A stretch of 64,000 nucleotides of DNA. Origin: KBS-96 sp964247975 (lineage in GTDB: Bacteria; Acidobacteriota; Terriglobia; Bryobacterales; Bryobacteraceae). Under the pieces are notes generated by a model that was not told the origin of the DNA, did no database searches, and saw only the letters and a list, made by a program, of their open reading frames with translations. The DNA lies in contig CAXTWH010000008.1 in NCBI GenBank assembly GCA_964247975.1, positions 62,001-126,000 of the forward strand, given 5' to 3'. Position 1 is the first letter of the stretch. Each line of letters begins with the position of its first letter. Of this stretch, positions 33,891 to 42,200 are shown piece after piece. A program made the translations under genes and the position numbers.

Positions 33891-35762
33891 ATGTTGTATC
33901 GGGCATTTGCCTTTCTTGTTCTTGCGTCTAGTTTCCTTTTTGCAACGGTTCCGCCTGCGCCTGCGGACGATGCCACCCCGCCGAAAGCCGGTAAAGTTGA
34001 GTTTTTTCCGGAAGAGGATTTAAAGCCGGGCATGCACGGCATCGCCTGGACTGTGTTTTCCGGCAGCCAGCCGGAACAGGTCCCGGTTGAAATTGTGGGC
34101 GTTTGGAAAAGCGCCTGGGGTCCGAAGCAGGACATTATTGTAGGGAAGCTTACGGGCAAAGCTTCGCGCACCAATGTCGCGGGCGGCATGAGCGGCAGTC
34201 CGGTTTACATTGACGGGAAACTGGTGGGTGCTATTGCGCTGCGATTAAGCGTGTTTTCTCCTGATGCGATCTGCGGCATTACACCAATCAAGCTGATGCT
34301 CGACATCAACAGTTTCGACAAAACGCAACCGGCGGAAGCGCGAACGCCTGACCGTATGCCCCAGAAACGAGTTGCGTCGGAGATGCCGAGCGAACTATTA
34401 AGCCGAGTAGTGGCGGCTGGCCTAAGTTCCAGCTTGGCGAATCAGATGCCGACGATGATGCCGATTGCCACACCGATCACCTTTTCCGGTTTCAGCGATG
34501 CGGCAGTTCATGAGTTTGCGCCTGTATTTGAACAGTTGGGATTAACGGCGGTGCAGGGCGGCGCGGCAGGGACGGTGAACTCGGTTGCGCCGGCCAAAGA
34601 CTGGCGCACCGCGCTGCAGCCGGGCGAAAGCATTGCCGCAGTGCTGGTTTCCGGCGATATGACGATGACCGGAGCTGGCACAGTAACCCTCAACGATGGC
34701 AAGAACGTTCTGGCGTTTGGACATCCCATGTTCAACCTGGGAGCGGTGGATATGCCCATTGCCAAAGAGGACATTATTACGACGCTGGCTTCTTCCTACC
34801 AGCCGACCAAAATGGGAAACTCGGGCGAGGTGGTGGGAGCGTTAAAGCAAGACCGCCACAGCGGGATTCTGGGCGAGCTTGGCACCACATCCAGCATGAT
34901 TCCGGTAACGCTGCATGTGCGATCGCACAACACGGACGATTCTATTCGCAAAGCGCAGGATTTCCACTTCAACGTTTTCGTTCAACAGAAATGGACGCCG
35001 TACCTGATGATGGCGACGCTGTTTAACGCGGTGTCGAACTTGAATGATTTTTCGGAAAACGCTACTTATAAGCTCACCGGAGAACTGGACCTGGAAAACC
35101 ATCAGAAAGTGCAGTTAAGCAACATGCAGGCTCCTGCAGAACTGCCGGTTCCCGCACCGATGGTTCTAGCCGGATGGTGGGGAGATAAATTCAACCGTTT
35201 GTTTTTGAACCCGGTGACTATGCCCAAATTGAATTCGGTAAACGCTACGATTGACCTGTTGCCGGAGCGCCGGATTGCCCAAATTGAATCGGCTTGGATT
35301 GCGGATAATCGTGTGGATGCAGGCTCGGAAGTGCCGGTAAAAGTTTTTCTGCGCCCGTATCGCGGAGAGCGGATTGAGCGTGAAGTGAAAGTGAAAATCC
35401 CGGCTGGCCTAGCTCGCGGCGAACACGAAATTCTGTTCAGCGATGCCGACACGCTCGATAAATTTCAGTCCATCGCCTCGTCGCTCAACCGGTTTGTTGA
35501 AATTCCGCAGACGGTGGCGATGTTGAATCAGGAGCGAAGCAATGACCATTTGTATGTGGCACTGCTTGAGTCGCGCCCGACGGTATATTCCGATGAAAAA
35601 GTTCTGCCGAACCTGCCGCCTTCCGTTTTAAACGTAATGCAGTCGGGCCGGGACACCAATCACCAGATTGTCAGCGCGCCTCAAACCACGATTGAGGAAG
35701 CCTCTATTCCCTTCGATGAAGTGGTAGACGGCCACTGCATTTTGAAAATTTCTGTGAAGTAA
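33891..35762 (+). CDS. Secreted SpoIVB peptidase S55-like protein with motifs in permuted order
   Basis: The 623-residue exported protein (signal peptide FAFLVLASSFLFATVPPAPA) has the S55 serine motif GMSGSPVYIDGKLVGAI at residues 99-115, preceded by VPVEIVG and DIIVGKLTG. A second block, GTVTLNDGKNVLAFGHPMFN then KQDRHSGILGEL, is found around residues 260-330 and carries the histidine of GHP. As I recall Bacillus SpoIVB, the histidine block precedes the GMSGSP block, so the order here is reversed, like a circular permutation. The C-terminal half (GELDLENHQKVQLSNM on) is beta-rich with no motif I know. SpoIVB is a signalling protease; protease activity here is unproven. A beta-propeller gene follows after 24 bases. 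Confidence 0.75.
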   Translation: MLYRAFAFLVLASSFLFATVPPAPADDATPPKAGKVEFFPEEDLKPGMHGIAWTVFSGSQPEQVPVEIVGVWKSAWGPKQDIIVGKLTGKASRTNVAGGMSGSPVYIDGKLVGAIALRLSVFSPDAICGITPIKLMLDINSFDKTQPAEARTPDRMPQKRVASEMPSELLSRVVAAGLSSSLANQMPTMMPIATPITFSGFSDAAVHEFAPVFEQLGLTAVQGGAAGTVNSVAPAKDWRTALQPGESIAAVLVSGDMTMTGAGTVTLNDGKNVLAFGHPMFNLGAVDMPIAKEDIITTLASSYQPTKMGNSGEVVGALKQDRHSGILGELGTTSSMIPVTLHVRSHNTDDSIRKAQDFHFNVFVQQKWTPYLMMATLFNAVSNLNDFSENATYKLTGELDLENHQKVQLSNMQAPAELPVPAPMVLAGWWGDKFNRLFLNPVTMPKLNSVNATIDLLPERRIAQIESAWIADNRVDAGSEVPVKVFLRPYRGERIEREVKVKIPAGLARGEHEILFSDADTLDKFQSIASSLNRFVEIPQTVAMLNQERSNDHLYVALLESRPTVYSDEKVLPNLPPSVLNVMQSGRDTNHQIVSAPQTTIEEASIPFDEVVDGHCILKISVK

Positions 35763-35786
35763 GAAGTATCTATTTCTAACATAAAC

Positions 35787-38048
35787 ATGTCTATTACATC
35801 CGGCCTGTATCGGGCCGCCGCTTTTGTTCTTTTTCCTATTACATTCTGGTCAGCCACGCAAGCTGCTGAAACGCGTGTGTGGCAGCAGGACGATCCCACT
35901 GAATTTGCTCGCGGCACCGTGAAAAATTTATCAATCCGCAGTGACGGACGTTTAACGCTTTCGCCGGTGTTCCACGAGTTGGCGGACTTGGCTACGCCTT
36001 ATCTTTGGACCGTGGTGGAAAATTCGAACGGCACTTTGTACTGCGCCGGCGGCGCGCCGACCGGAGCAATCGCGAAAGTGTTTTCGGTGACACCGGAAGG
36101 CAAAACGCAAACGCTGGCGCAATTGAGCGGATTAGAAATCCATACGTTGGCGCTTGACAACAAGGACCGCTTGTACGCTGCCACTTCGCCCGATTCCAAG
36201 GTGTACCGCATCAATGCGGACGGCAAGGCCGATCTGTTTTTTGACACGAAAGCCAAGTATGTCTGGGCTATGGCTTTCGACCACGCAAATAATTTGTACG
36301 TAGCGACCGGCGACCAAGGCGTTATTTATCGCGTCGCTCCAGATGGAAAGGGCTCGGAGTTTTTCCGCACGGAAGAAACACATGCCCGCTCGATGATTCT
36401 GGATAACCAGGGCAATCTGATTGTGGGCACGGAGCCGGGCGGCTACGTGCTGCGCATTACGCCGGAAGGTAAAAGCTTTGTTTTATTTCAAAGCAACAAG
36501 CGCGAGATTACCGCGCTGGCCCAACATGGCGACACTATTTATGCTGCTGCCAGCGGAGGCAGACCAACGCTACCTTCCGTGCTGACTCCGCCGGCACCTG
36601 CATCTCCCGCCGCTCCTGTGACTGGCACGACCAGAGCAGCCATTACGGTGCAGTCGCCTGCCGGTCAGCAAGCGGCATCGCCGTCGCTTGCCTTATTAGC
36701 GGGAGCAGGCGCAACCGCCGGCGGCTCTGATTTGTTTCAAGTCGACAAGGAAGGTTCTGCGGAACGATTGTGGAACTCGCCCAGTGACGTGATCTATGCT
36801 ATCGGCTTTGATAAAGACGCCAAGCCGCTGCTCGGAACAGGAAACAAAGGTTTGGTTTACCGGATTGATTCTCCTTCGCTTTCCACGCAGCTTGTGAATG
36901 CGCCACCTACGCAGGTAACTGCCTTCTCGCCGGGCCGCAATGGAGTGCTGTATGCCGTCACCGGCAATGTCGGCAAACTGTATGCGATTGGGCCGGGCTA
37001 TGAGCAAACAGGATCGCTCGAAAGCGAAGTGCTGGATGCCCAATCATTTGCTTATTGGGGAAAAGCGCATTTGTTAACGGATGCAAACGGGGGAACTACC
37101 TCCATCAGCACGCGAAGCGGGAATGTCAATCGTCCACAAAAGAACTGGAGTGACTGGTCTGCGGTGGAAATGACTCCGGTAGGCGGGCAGATCAGTTCGC
37201 CTCCGGCTCGTTTTCTGCAATATAAACTGACGCTGGCTGCTTCTGCCGGAACCCAGTCGCCCCAATTGAAGACCATTCAGATTGCTTATCTGCCGAAGAA
37301 CATCGCGCCGGTATTGCGCATTGTGCAAGTGGAAAGCGCCAATTATCGCGCTTCCAATTCACCGAGTTTTTTGGAGCGCAATACAACTGCTTCCGGTTCG
37401 CCTACCAGCGTGACTCTGCCGGCTTTGGGGCAAGAACGGCGCAGTTCCTCAGCATCGACGGCAGAGGCGAACGCCGGTTTAACGGTTCAATACGCCAAAG
37501 GATACATCACAGTACGTTGGAGCGCGACCGATGAAAATTCCGATACGCTGGTTTATCGAGTGGAGATCCAAGGCAAAAACGAACTAGTTTGGCGATTGTT
37601 GAAAGACAATGTTCTGGAAAAGCATTTTAGCTTCGACGGCTCCGCTTTTGCGGATGGGCAGTACCGGATCCGGGTCACTGCCAGCGATGAACCGTCGAAC
37701 CCTTCCAACCAAGCGCTCAGTTCTTCGTTAGTCGGAGATCCGTTTACCATTGACAACACGCCGCCGGAGTTAGCATCCGGCGGTATGAAAGCGGAAAACA
37801 ACCAGACCGTTATTCGGTTTACGGCCAAAGATGCCTTGAGCTGGATTGACAAAGCAGAATACTCAATCAACGGCAGCGAATGGCAGATTGTACAACCGCA
37901 GAACCGCGTTTCCGATTCACAGCAGCTTAGTTATGAATTAAAACTGCCGCGTGAAGCCAAGAACGGTGAGCAGGTGATTGCAGTGCGGGTCTTCGATGAC
38001 GACGACAATGAAGCAGTGACGCGCTTTATTGTTCCTGCTGTTCAATAA
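35787..38048 (+). CDS. Secreted beta-propeller protein
   Basis: This 753-residue protein has a signal peptide (FVLFPITFWSATQA) and then repeated propeller-like blades such as LYAATSPDSKVYRINADGKADLFF, LYVATGDQGVIYRVAPDGKG and LIVGTEPGGYVLRITPEGKS. They resemble NHL/WD40-type propellers. A proline- and alanine-rich spacer (TPPAPASPAAPV) splits the blades. The C-terminal 250 residues look like two or three Ig/fibronectin-like sandwiches (VRWSATDENSDTLVYRVEI, FTAKDALSWIDKAEYSIN). It probably binds a protein or a polymer in the periplasm. It follows the S55-like gene by 24 bases and is likely in one transcript with it, ending at the terminator at 38053. Confidence 0.68.
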   Translation: MSITSGLYRAAAFVLFPITFWSATQAAETRVWQQDDPTEFARGTVKNLSIRSDGRLTLSPVFHELADLATPYLWTVVENSNGTLYCAGGAPTGAIAKVFSVTPEGKTQTLAQLSGLEIHTLALDNKDRLYAATSPDSKVYRINADGKADLFFDTKAKYVWAMAFDHANNLYVATGDQGVIYRVAPDGKGSEFFRTEETHARSMILDNQGNLIVGTEPGGYVLRITPEGKSFVLFQSNKREITALAQHGDTIYAAASGGRPTLPSVLTPPAPASPAAPVTGTTRAAITVQSPAGQQAASPSLALLAGAGATAGGSDLFQVDKEGSAERLWNSPSDVIYAIGFDKDAKPLLGTGNKGLVYRIDSPSLSTQLVNAPPTQVTAFSPGRNGVLYAVTGNVGKLYAIGPGYEQTGSLESEVLDAQSFAYWGKAHLLTDANGGTTSISTRSGNVNRPQKNWSDWSAVEMTPVGGQISSPPARFLQYKLTLAASAGTQSPQLKTIQIAYLPKNIAPVLRIVQVESANYRASNSPSFLERNTTASGSPTSVTLPALGQERRSSSASTAEANAGLTVQYAKGYITVRWSATDENSDTLVYRVEIQGKNELVWRLLKDNVLEKHFSFDGSAFADGQYRIRVTASDEPSNPSNQALSSSLVGDPFTIDNTPPELASGGMKAENNQTVIRFTAKDALSWIDKAEYSINGSEWQIVQPQNRVSDSQQLSYELKLPREAKNGEQVIAVRVFDDDDNEAVTRFIVPAVQ

Positions 38049-38052
38049 AACA

Positions 38053-38086
38053 GAAAGGCTTGAATACAGGATTCAAGCCTTTCACA
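38053..38086. terminator. Bidirectional intrinsic terminator between convergent genes
   Basis: A 13-bp perfect stem, GAAAGGCTTGAAT (38053-38065) against ATTCAAGCCTTTC (38071-38083), with a five-base loop. It sits between the ends of the beta-propeller gene and the sulfur-carrier fusion gene and can serve both. Confidence 0.75.
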
Positions 38087-38091
38087 AACAA

Positions 38092-39537
38092 CTAATACTT
38101 CGGCACGGTTGGGTCTACTTTATCGCTCCAAGCGAGAATGCCGCCGGTCATGTTGCGCACGTTCTTAAAGCCTTGCTGCTTTAGGAAATCAACCGCCTTT
38201 TGGCTGCGGCCTCCGCTTTTGCAGTGGGCCACAATTTCGGCATTCGGGTCAAGTTCACCGACGCGCCTGGGAAGATCACCTAAAGGAATCAAGGTGGAGC
38301 CGGGAATTCGGCCAATCTGGAATTCATGCGGCTCTCGCACGTCGATCAAGGTGAACTTGTCGCCGCGATCCAGTTTCTCTTTCACTTGCTGCGGATCAAT
38401 CACGCCTTCTGTGTTGGGTGTGGAGGACATAGCCGATGCGGGCCGAACGCCGCAAAACTCCTGGTAATCAATTAATTCTGTCACGGTCGGGTGATCGCCG
38501 CAGACCGGGCAATCGGAATCGCGGCGCAGCTTCAACTCGCGAAAGCGCATATTCAACGCATCATAAAGAAGCAAGCGCCCCTTCAAAGTCGTTCCCTGCC
38601 CCAAGATAATTTTCACTGCTTCAGTAGCTTGCACCACGCCGATTAGGCCGGGCAGAATACCTAGCACTCCGCCTTCCGCGCAGCTTGGCACCAAACCGGG
38701 CGGCGGCGGCTCCGGGTACAAACAGCGGTAGCAGGGGCCATCTTCATAGGCGAACACAGTGGCCTGCCCCTCAAACCGGAAAATCGATCCGTAAACATTG
38801 GGCTTTTTCAACAATACGCACGCGTCGTTTACCAGGTAACGGGTCGGAAAATTATCGGTTCCATCAATTACGATATCGTAATCGCGCAGAATACCCAGCG
38901 CGTTTTCACTGGTCAGCGGAACGTCGTACTTGTTGATCCGGAGATGCGGGTTGATATCCTGCATTTTGTCGGCGGCGGAATCGAGTTTTTTGCGGCCCAC
39001 ATCCCGCGTGCCGTGAATAATCTGCCGCTGCAAGTTCGATACATCAACTACGTCGAAATCCACCATGCCGATGCGTCCGATTCCGGCTGCGGCCAGATAC
39101 AAGCCCAAGGGCGCTCCCAAGCCGCCCGCGCCAATCAAAGCAACGCTGGCATTCTTTAATTTTTTCTGGCCGTCCATTCCCACTTCGGGCAGAATCAGAT
39201 GGCGGCTATAACGTGCAATTTCTTCGTTCGAAAGCGTAGTTTCCTGCATCTCCGCTACGCCTAACGAACCGCCGGCAATGCTCGGCACAATTGAGATAGT
39301 TTCCGTGCCGGCGAGTTTGGTTGCGCCCTTATCGAGATAGCGGATATCTTCGTCGTTCACATACACGTTCACAAAGCTGCGCAGCTTTCCGGCATCGTTA
39401 AACAGATTCTTCTTCACATCCGGGAACTGCGTGGTCAGGTCCTGCAATGCTTCTTCCACTGTGTCGCCGTTTACTTCCACTGCATCGTGCTGCGACGTAA
39501 ATTGCCGTAATGCTGTTGGTATTAAGATTTTAACCAT
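38092..39537 (-). CDS. Sulfur-carrier (CysO/MoaD-like) - MoeB/ThiF E1 - rhodanese fusion
   Basis: Three domains lie in one 481-residue chain. Residues 1-90 are a ubiquitin-like sulfur carrier ending in PSIAGG, the diglycine that must be a free C-terminus to be adenylated. Here GG (89-90) continues into SLGVAEMQ. Residues 97-350 are an E1-like adenylyltransferase with VALIGAGGLGAPLG (ATP loop), zinc pairs CYRC and CPVC, and CAEGGVLGILPG. Residues about 380-481 are a rhodanese with active-site HCKSGGRSQ, which charges the carrier with sulfur. The ATG at 39537 overlaps the JAMM gene end by 16 bases. It lies with a JAMM peptidase and CysM, as the CysO-Mec-CysM cysteine pathway of mycobacteria does. 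The fused carrier must be cut after GG, or the E1 must start internally (ATG at 39249), to work. Confidence 0.88.
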   Translation of the reverse strand: MVKILIPTALRQFTSQHDAVEVNGDTVEEALQDLTTQFPDVKKNLFNDAGKLRSFVNVYVNDEDIRYLDKGATKLAGTETISIVPSIAGGSLGVAEMQETTLSNEEIARYSRHLILPEVGMDGQKKLKNASVALIGAGGLGAPLGLYLAAAGIGRIGMVDFDVVDVSNLQRQIIHGTRDVGRKKLDSAADKMQDINPHLRINKYDVPLTSENALGILRDYDIVIDGTDNFPTRYLVNDACVLLKKPNVYGSIFRFEGQATVFAYEDGPCYRCLYPEPPPPGLVPSCAEGGVLGILPGLIGVVQATEAVKIILGQGTTLKGRLLLYDALNMRFRELKLRRDSDCPVCGDHPTVTELIDYQEFCGVRPASAMSSTPNTEGVIDPQQVKEKLDRGDKFTLIDVREPHEFQIGRIPGSTLIPLGDLPRRVGELDPNAEIVAHCKSGGRSQKAVDFLKQQGFKNVRNMTGGILAWSDKVDPTVPKY

Positions 39538-39947
39538 ATGATTTCTTCTTTTTCCGCTTTTGTCTGCTCCCAATCGGGAAGAAAACTATTCGCGTGGTCG
39601 AACTTCCCTTCTTTGATGGAAAGAACCACGAACGAGAACCACGGACAGGAGTTCTTTAAATCAGTTTCGGAAAAATAAGCGTCGCAGTCCGGGTGCGAAT
39701 GAAAAATGCCGACCAGTTCCAACCCTTGTTCGCGGGCTGCCTGGTCAGCCGCCAGCAGGTCATCAGGCCGAAGCTCGTAGCGTTCTCCCTGGCTGCCGGC
39801 GAAAGCATTGCGCAGCGGAACAGCCATTGTCACGATCCGCTTTCCTTCGATGCTGCGGCCCAGCATTGCGCCGCAGCACTCATTAGGATATGTGAACTGG
39901 GCATGTTCCACCATGATTGTCCAGGGGTGTTGTTCAATTTCAATCAT
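39522..39947 (-). CDS. JAMM/Mov34 metallopeptidase, Mec-like
   Basis: This 141-residue protein is a stand-alone JAMM (JAB1/MPN) zinc peptidase: ECCG (Glu23), then HSHPDCDAYFSETD with the zinc histidines 83 and 85 and aspartate 96. In mycobacteria Mec cleaves cysteine from the CysO carrier; JAMM enzymes more widely cut after a diglycine in ubiquitin-like proteins. It sits between cysM (8-base overlap) and the carrier fusion gene (16-base overlap), so all three are translated from one message. It is probably cytosolic. The natural substrate could be the CysO-cysteine adduct, the fusion's GG-Ser junction, or both. Confidence 0.9.
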   Translation of the reverse strand: MIEIEQHPWTIMVEHAQFTYPNECCGAMLGRSIEGKRIVTMAVPLRNAFAGSQGERYELRPDDLLAADQAAREQGLELVGIFHSHPDCDAYFSETDLKNSCPWFSFVVLSIKEGKFDHANSFLPDWEQTKAEKEEIIWLKS

Positions 39948-40875
39948 TCCAGAAATGTTCGCTTAAATATTTGTTGCCGCCGTCGCAGAGTACCGTCACA
40001 ATCAAGCCTTCCTCGCCGCGTTGAGTTAGCTCCCGGGCAATCTGTCGAGCCGCTACCGCATTAGCGGCGGCGGAAATGCCAACCAATAATCCCTGCTCAC
40101 GAGCCAAACGACGAGCCATTTCATAAGCGTCCTCAGTGTCGATCCACAAATTGGCATCCGCCAGCGTTGGATCGTAGATAGCGGGTTGAATGGCGCTCGG
40201 CATGTGCTTGGTTCCTTCCAAGCCATGCAGCGGCGAAGAAGGCTGCGCGGAAATGCATTTCACCTGAGGCAGATCCCGTTGCAGCCGCCGCGCAACGCCC
40301 ATAAAAGTGCCGCTTGTGCCGAGCATCGCGACAAAATGCGTTAATCGCCCTTCGGTCTGCTCCATGATTTCAGGAGCGGTGGTTTCAAAATGCGCCTGCC
40401 AGTTAGCGGGATTGCTGTATTGGTCAGGATAAAAGTAGCGATTAGGATCTTCGCGCACCAGCTCACGGCAAACCCGGATGGCTCCGTCCGAGCCTTCCGC
40501 CGCGTTCGTCAACACCAGTTCGGCTCCATAAATGCCGAGAATTTGTTTGCGCTCCGGCGTGGCATTGGCAGGAAGGCAAAGCTTAGTTTTGTAGCCTTTG
40601 GATGCGCAGATCATCGCATAAGCAATGCCGGTGTTGCCGCTGGTGGAATCAATCAGAATCTTATTTCGGTTCAAGCGTCCGCTGCGCTCGCCTTCCAAAA
40701 TCATGTTCAGCGCAGGGCGATCTTTTACCGATCCGCCCGGATTAAAATATTCCGCTTTGCCGAATACTGGCACTCCTGTTGAAGAAGCTAATGGAAGTTC
40801 GATTAAGGGCGTATGGCCGATCTGCTCCAGCAGCTTGAACCCTGTGTGCCGGGTATTTGCGGGTGCAACTGGCAT
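39940..40875 (-). CDS. cysM: Cysteine synthase, CysM-type, PLP-dependent
   Basis: The enzyme is a fold-type II PLP protein: FNPGGSVKDRP has the cofactor lysine (Lys51), TSGNTGIA the substrate loop, and GTSGTFMGVARRL the phosphate-binding loop. The 311 residues and the C-terminal EGLIVTVLCDGGNKYLSE fit CysM of the actinobacterial type that accepts O-phosphoserine and a protein-bound thiocarboxylate. The order cysM-JAMM-carrier/E1 supports that sulfur donor. The start ATG at 40873-40875 is the first in the operon; the promoter should lie in the 195 bases that separate it from the divergent OmpA-like gene. Confidence 0.9.
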   Translation of the reverse strand: MPVAPANTRHTGFKLLEQIGHTPLIELPLASSTGVPVFGKAEYFNPGGSVKDRPALNMILEGERSGRLNRNKILIDSTSGNTGIAYAMICASKGYKTKLCLPANATPERKQILGIYGAELVLTNAAEGSDGAIRVCRELVREDPNRYFYPDQYSNPANWQAHFETTAPEIMEQTEGRLTHFVAMLGTSGTFMGVARRLQRDLPQVKCISAQPSSPLHGLEGTKHMPSAIQPAIYDPTLADANLWIDTEDAYEMARRLAREQGLLVGISAAANAVAARQIARELTQRGEEGLIVTVLCDGGNKYLSEHFWND

Positions 40876-41070
40876 GTTGCCTATTATTTTACCGTCCTAT
40901 GTACCAGGAGCGTCTCCGTATGTAAGAGCAATCACGTTTTAACAGAATTCACATCTGTAGTGGATACCTAAAATTGCCGCAGAACGTCTAGATGGGTGAA
41001 GGAGTTCCAACGCAATCAGTTCTACTCTCCTTGCTTTGGAATACACTCTATGTGGAGGAAAGAGACAACG

Positions 41071-42132
41071 ATGAGCAAACAATCGTCCCTACGGCGGATT
41101 GCAATCGTCTTCGGCTGCGCCTGTCTCCTGACAGCAACGGCAAAGGCAGTTGACAGCCCAACTAAAGCAATCCCTAGCGGCCAAAAAGATAAGATCAACG
41201 GAACTGTTCAAGCTCGTGACGGTGAAACGATGCGTGTTCGAACGGATGATAACTCAATTGTAGTTGTCGATTTAACAAACGATACCAAGGTTCAGCTTAA
41301 GAGTGGTTTGTTCCGGGGCAAGAAGAGCATGGATGTTACCGCTCTAGTTCCCGGCTTGCGAGTGGAAGCTTCCGGAAAAGGCAACGACCAAGGACAGTTG
41401 GTAGCGGATCGAGTGCTGTTTGATCCGAACTCCTACAAAGCTTCCCGGTCCATTGATACCCGCGTAGCGCCGATCGAAGGTCGCACCGGGCAGTTAGAAG
41501 GCCGCGCCGGACAACTGGAAGGGCGTGCCGGGCAGTTGGAAGGCCGCGCCGGACAATTGGAAACCAAAACAGGCCAGCTTTCCGATCAGCAGAAACAGGA
41601 CGAGCAGCAAGTAGCGCAGGTGAAAAGCGAAGCTGATAAAGCAAACCAAGGCGTGCAGGATGTGAACGGTAAGGTGAGCAGCCTCGACGATTACACGGAA
41701 AAAGCAAAAGCAACCGTGTACTTCAAGCTGGGCAGCGCGAAGCTGAGCGAAGATGCCAAAAAAGACCTGGATGATTTGGTGCAGAAAACCAAAGAACTGA
41801 AAGGCTATATGGTGGAAGTAGCCGGTTTTACCGACACGACCGGCAGCAACGATGTAAATGAACGATTGAGCGAACAACGTGCCAGCGCCGTTGTTCATTA
41901 TTTGCAAGAAGCTGATGTGCCTCTTCGCCGCATTCTGGCTCCGGCCGGTTTAGGCGAATCTCATAGCGTTGCCGACAATAAAACCAGTGAAGGCCGTAAA
42001 ATGAATCGCCGGGTAGAAGTAAAAGTGTTGATTAACAACACGCTGCAAGGTGGAACAAACGCCATGAACAGCGCACCCGCGCAGCCTGCGGCTCCGCAAG
42101 CAACTGCTCCGCAACCTGCTACCGCACAGTAG
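41071..42132 (+). CDS. OmpA-like protein with a heptad-repeat linker
   Basis: After a signal peptide (IAIVFGCACLLTATAKA) come a DUF5666-like beta domain (INGTVQARDGETMRV ... DTKVQLKSG), a heptad-repeat region of five EGRAGQL-type units (41476-41580), a charged helix, and a C-terminal OmpA/MotB peptidoglycan-binding domain: TVYFKLGSAKLSEDAKKDLDD, VAGFTDTTGSNDVNERLSEQRA and NRRVEVKV. The tail is Pro/Ala/Gln-rich. It links the outer membrane or a periplasmic partner to the cell wall. GGAGGAAAG six to thirteen bases before the ATG at 41071 decides the start over one at 40996. A terminator follows at 42153. Confidence 0.87.
   Translation: MSKQSSLRRIAIVFGCACLLTATAKAVDSPTKAIPSGQKDKINGTVQARDGETMRVRTDDNSIVVVDLTNDTKVQLKSGLFRGKKSMDVTALVPGLRVEASGKGNDQGQLVADRVLFDPNSYKASRSIDTRVAPIEGRTGQLEGRAGQLEGRAGQLEGRAGQLETKTGQLSDQQKQDEQQVAQVKSEADKANQGVQDVNGKVSSLDDYTEKAKATVYFKLGSAKLSEDAKKDLDDLVQKTKELKGYMVEVAGFTDTTGSNDVNERLSEQRASAVVHYLQEADVPLRRILAPAGLGESHSVADNKTSEGRKMNRRVEVKVLINNTLQGGTNAMNSAPAQPAAPQATAPQPATAQ
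41476..41580 (+). repeat. Five 21-base tandem repeats encoding a heptad linker
   Basis: Units at 41476, 41497, 41518, 41539 and 41560 encode EGRTGQL, EGRAGQL (three times) and ETKTGQL. Units 2 and 4 differ by one base, and units 1 and 3 are the other similar pair, so a 42-base unit was probably duplicated. The seven-residue period suits a coiled coil. Confidence 0.8.
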
Positions 42133-42152
42133 GGGAGCAATTTATATTAACG

Positions 42153-42185
42153 AAAAGCCCGCCATTACTGATGGCGGGCTTTTTT
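42153..42185. terminator. Bidirectional terminator between the OmpA-like gene and the second TonB receptor
   Basis: A 13-bp perfect stem AAAAGCCCGCCAT (42153-42165)/ATGGCGGGCTTTT with a five-base loop and a T-run on the plus strand; the complement also carries a short T-run, so it can end the receptor gene from the other side. Confidence 0.85.
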
Positions 42186-42200
42186 GTATTTTGAACCGGA

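Noticed and set aside
33731..34189. A 152-codon minus-strand frame opposite the start of the S55-like gene
   Set aside because: Shadow of the S55-like gene; low-complexity, no domain, no ribosome-binding site.
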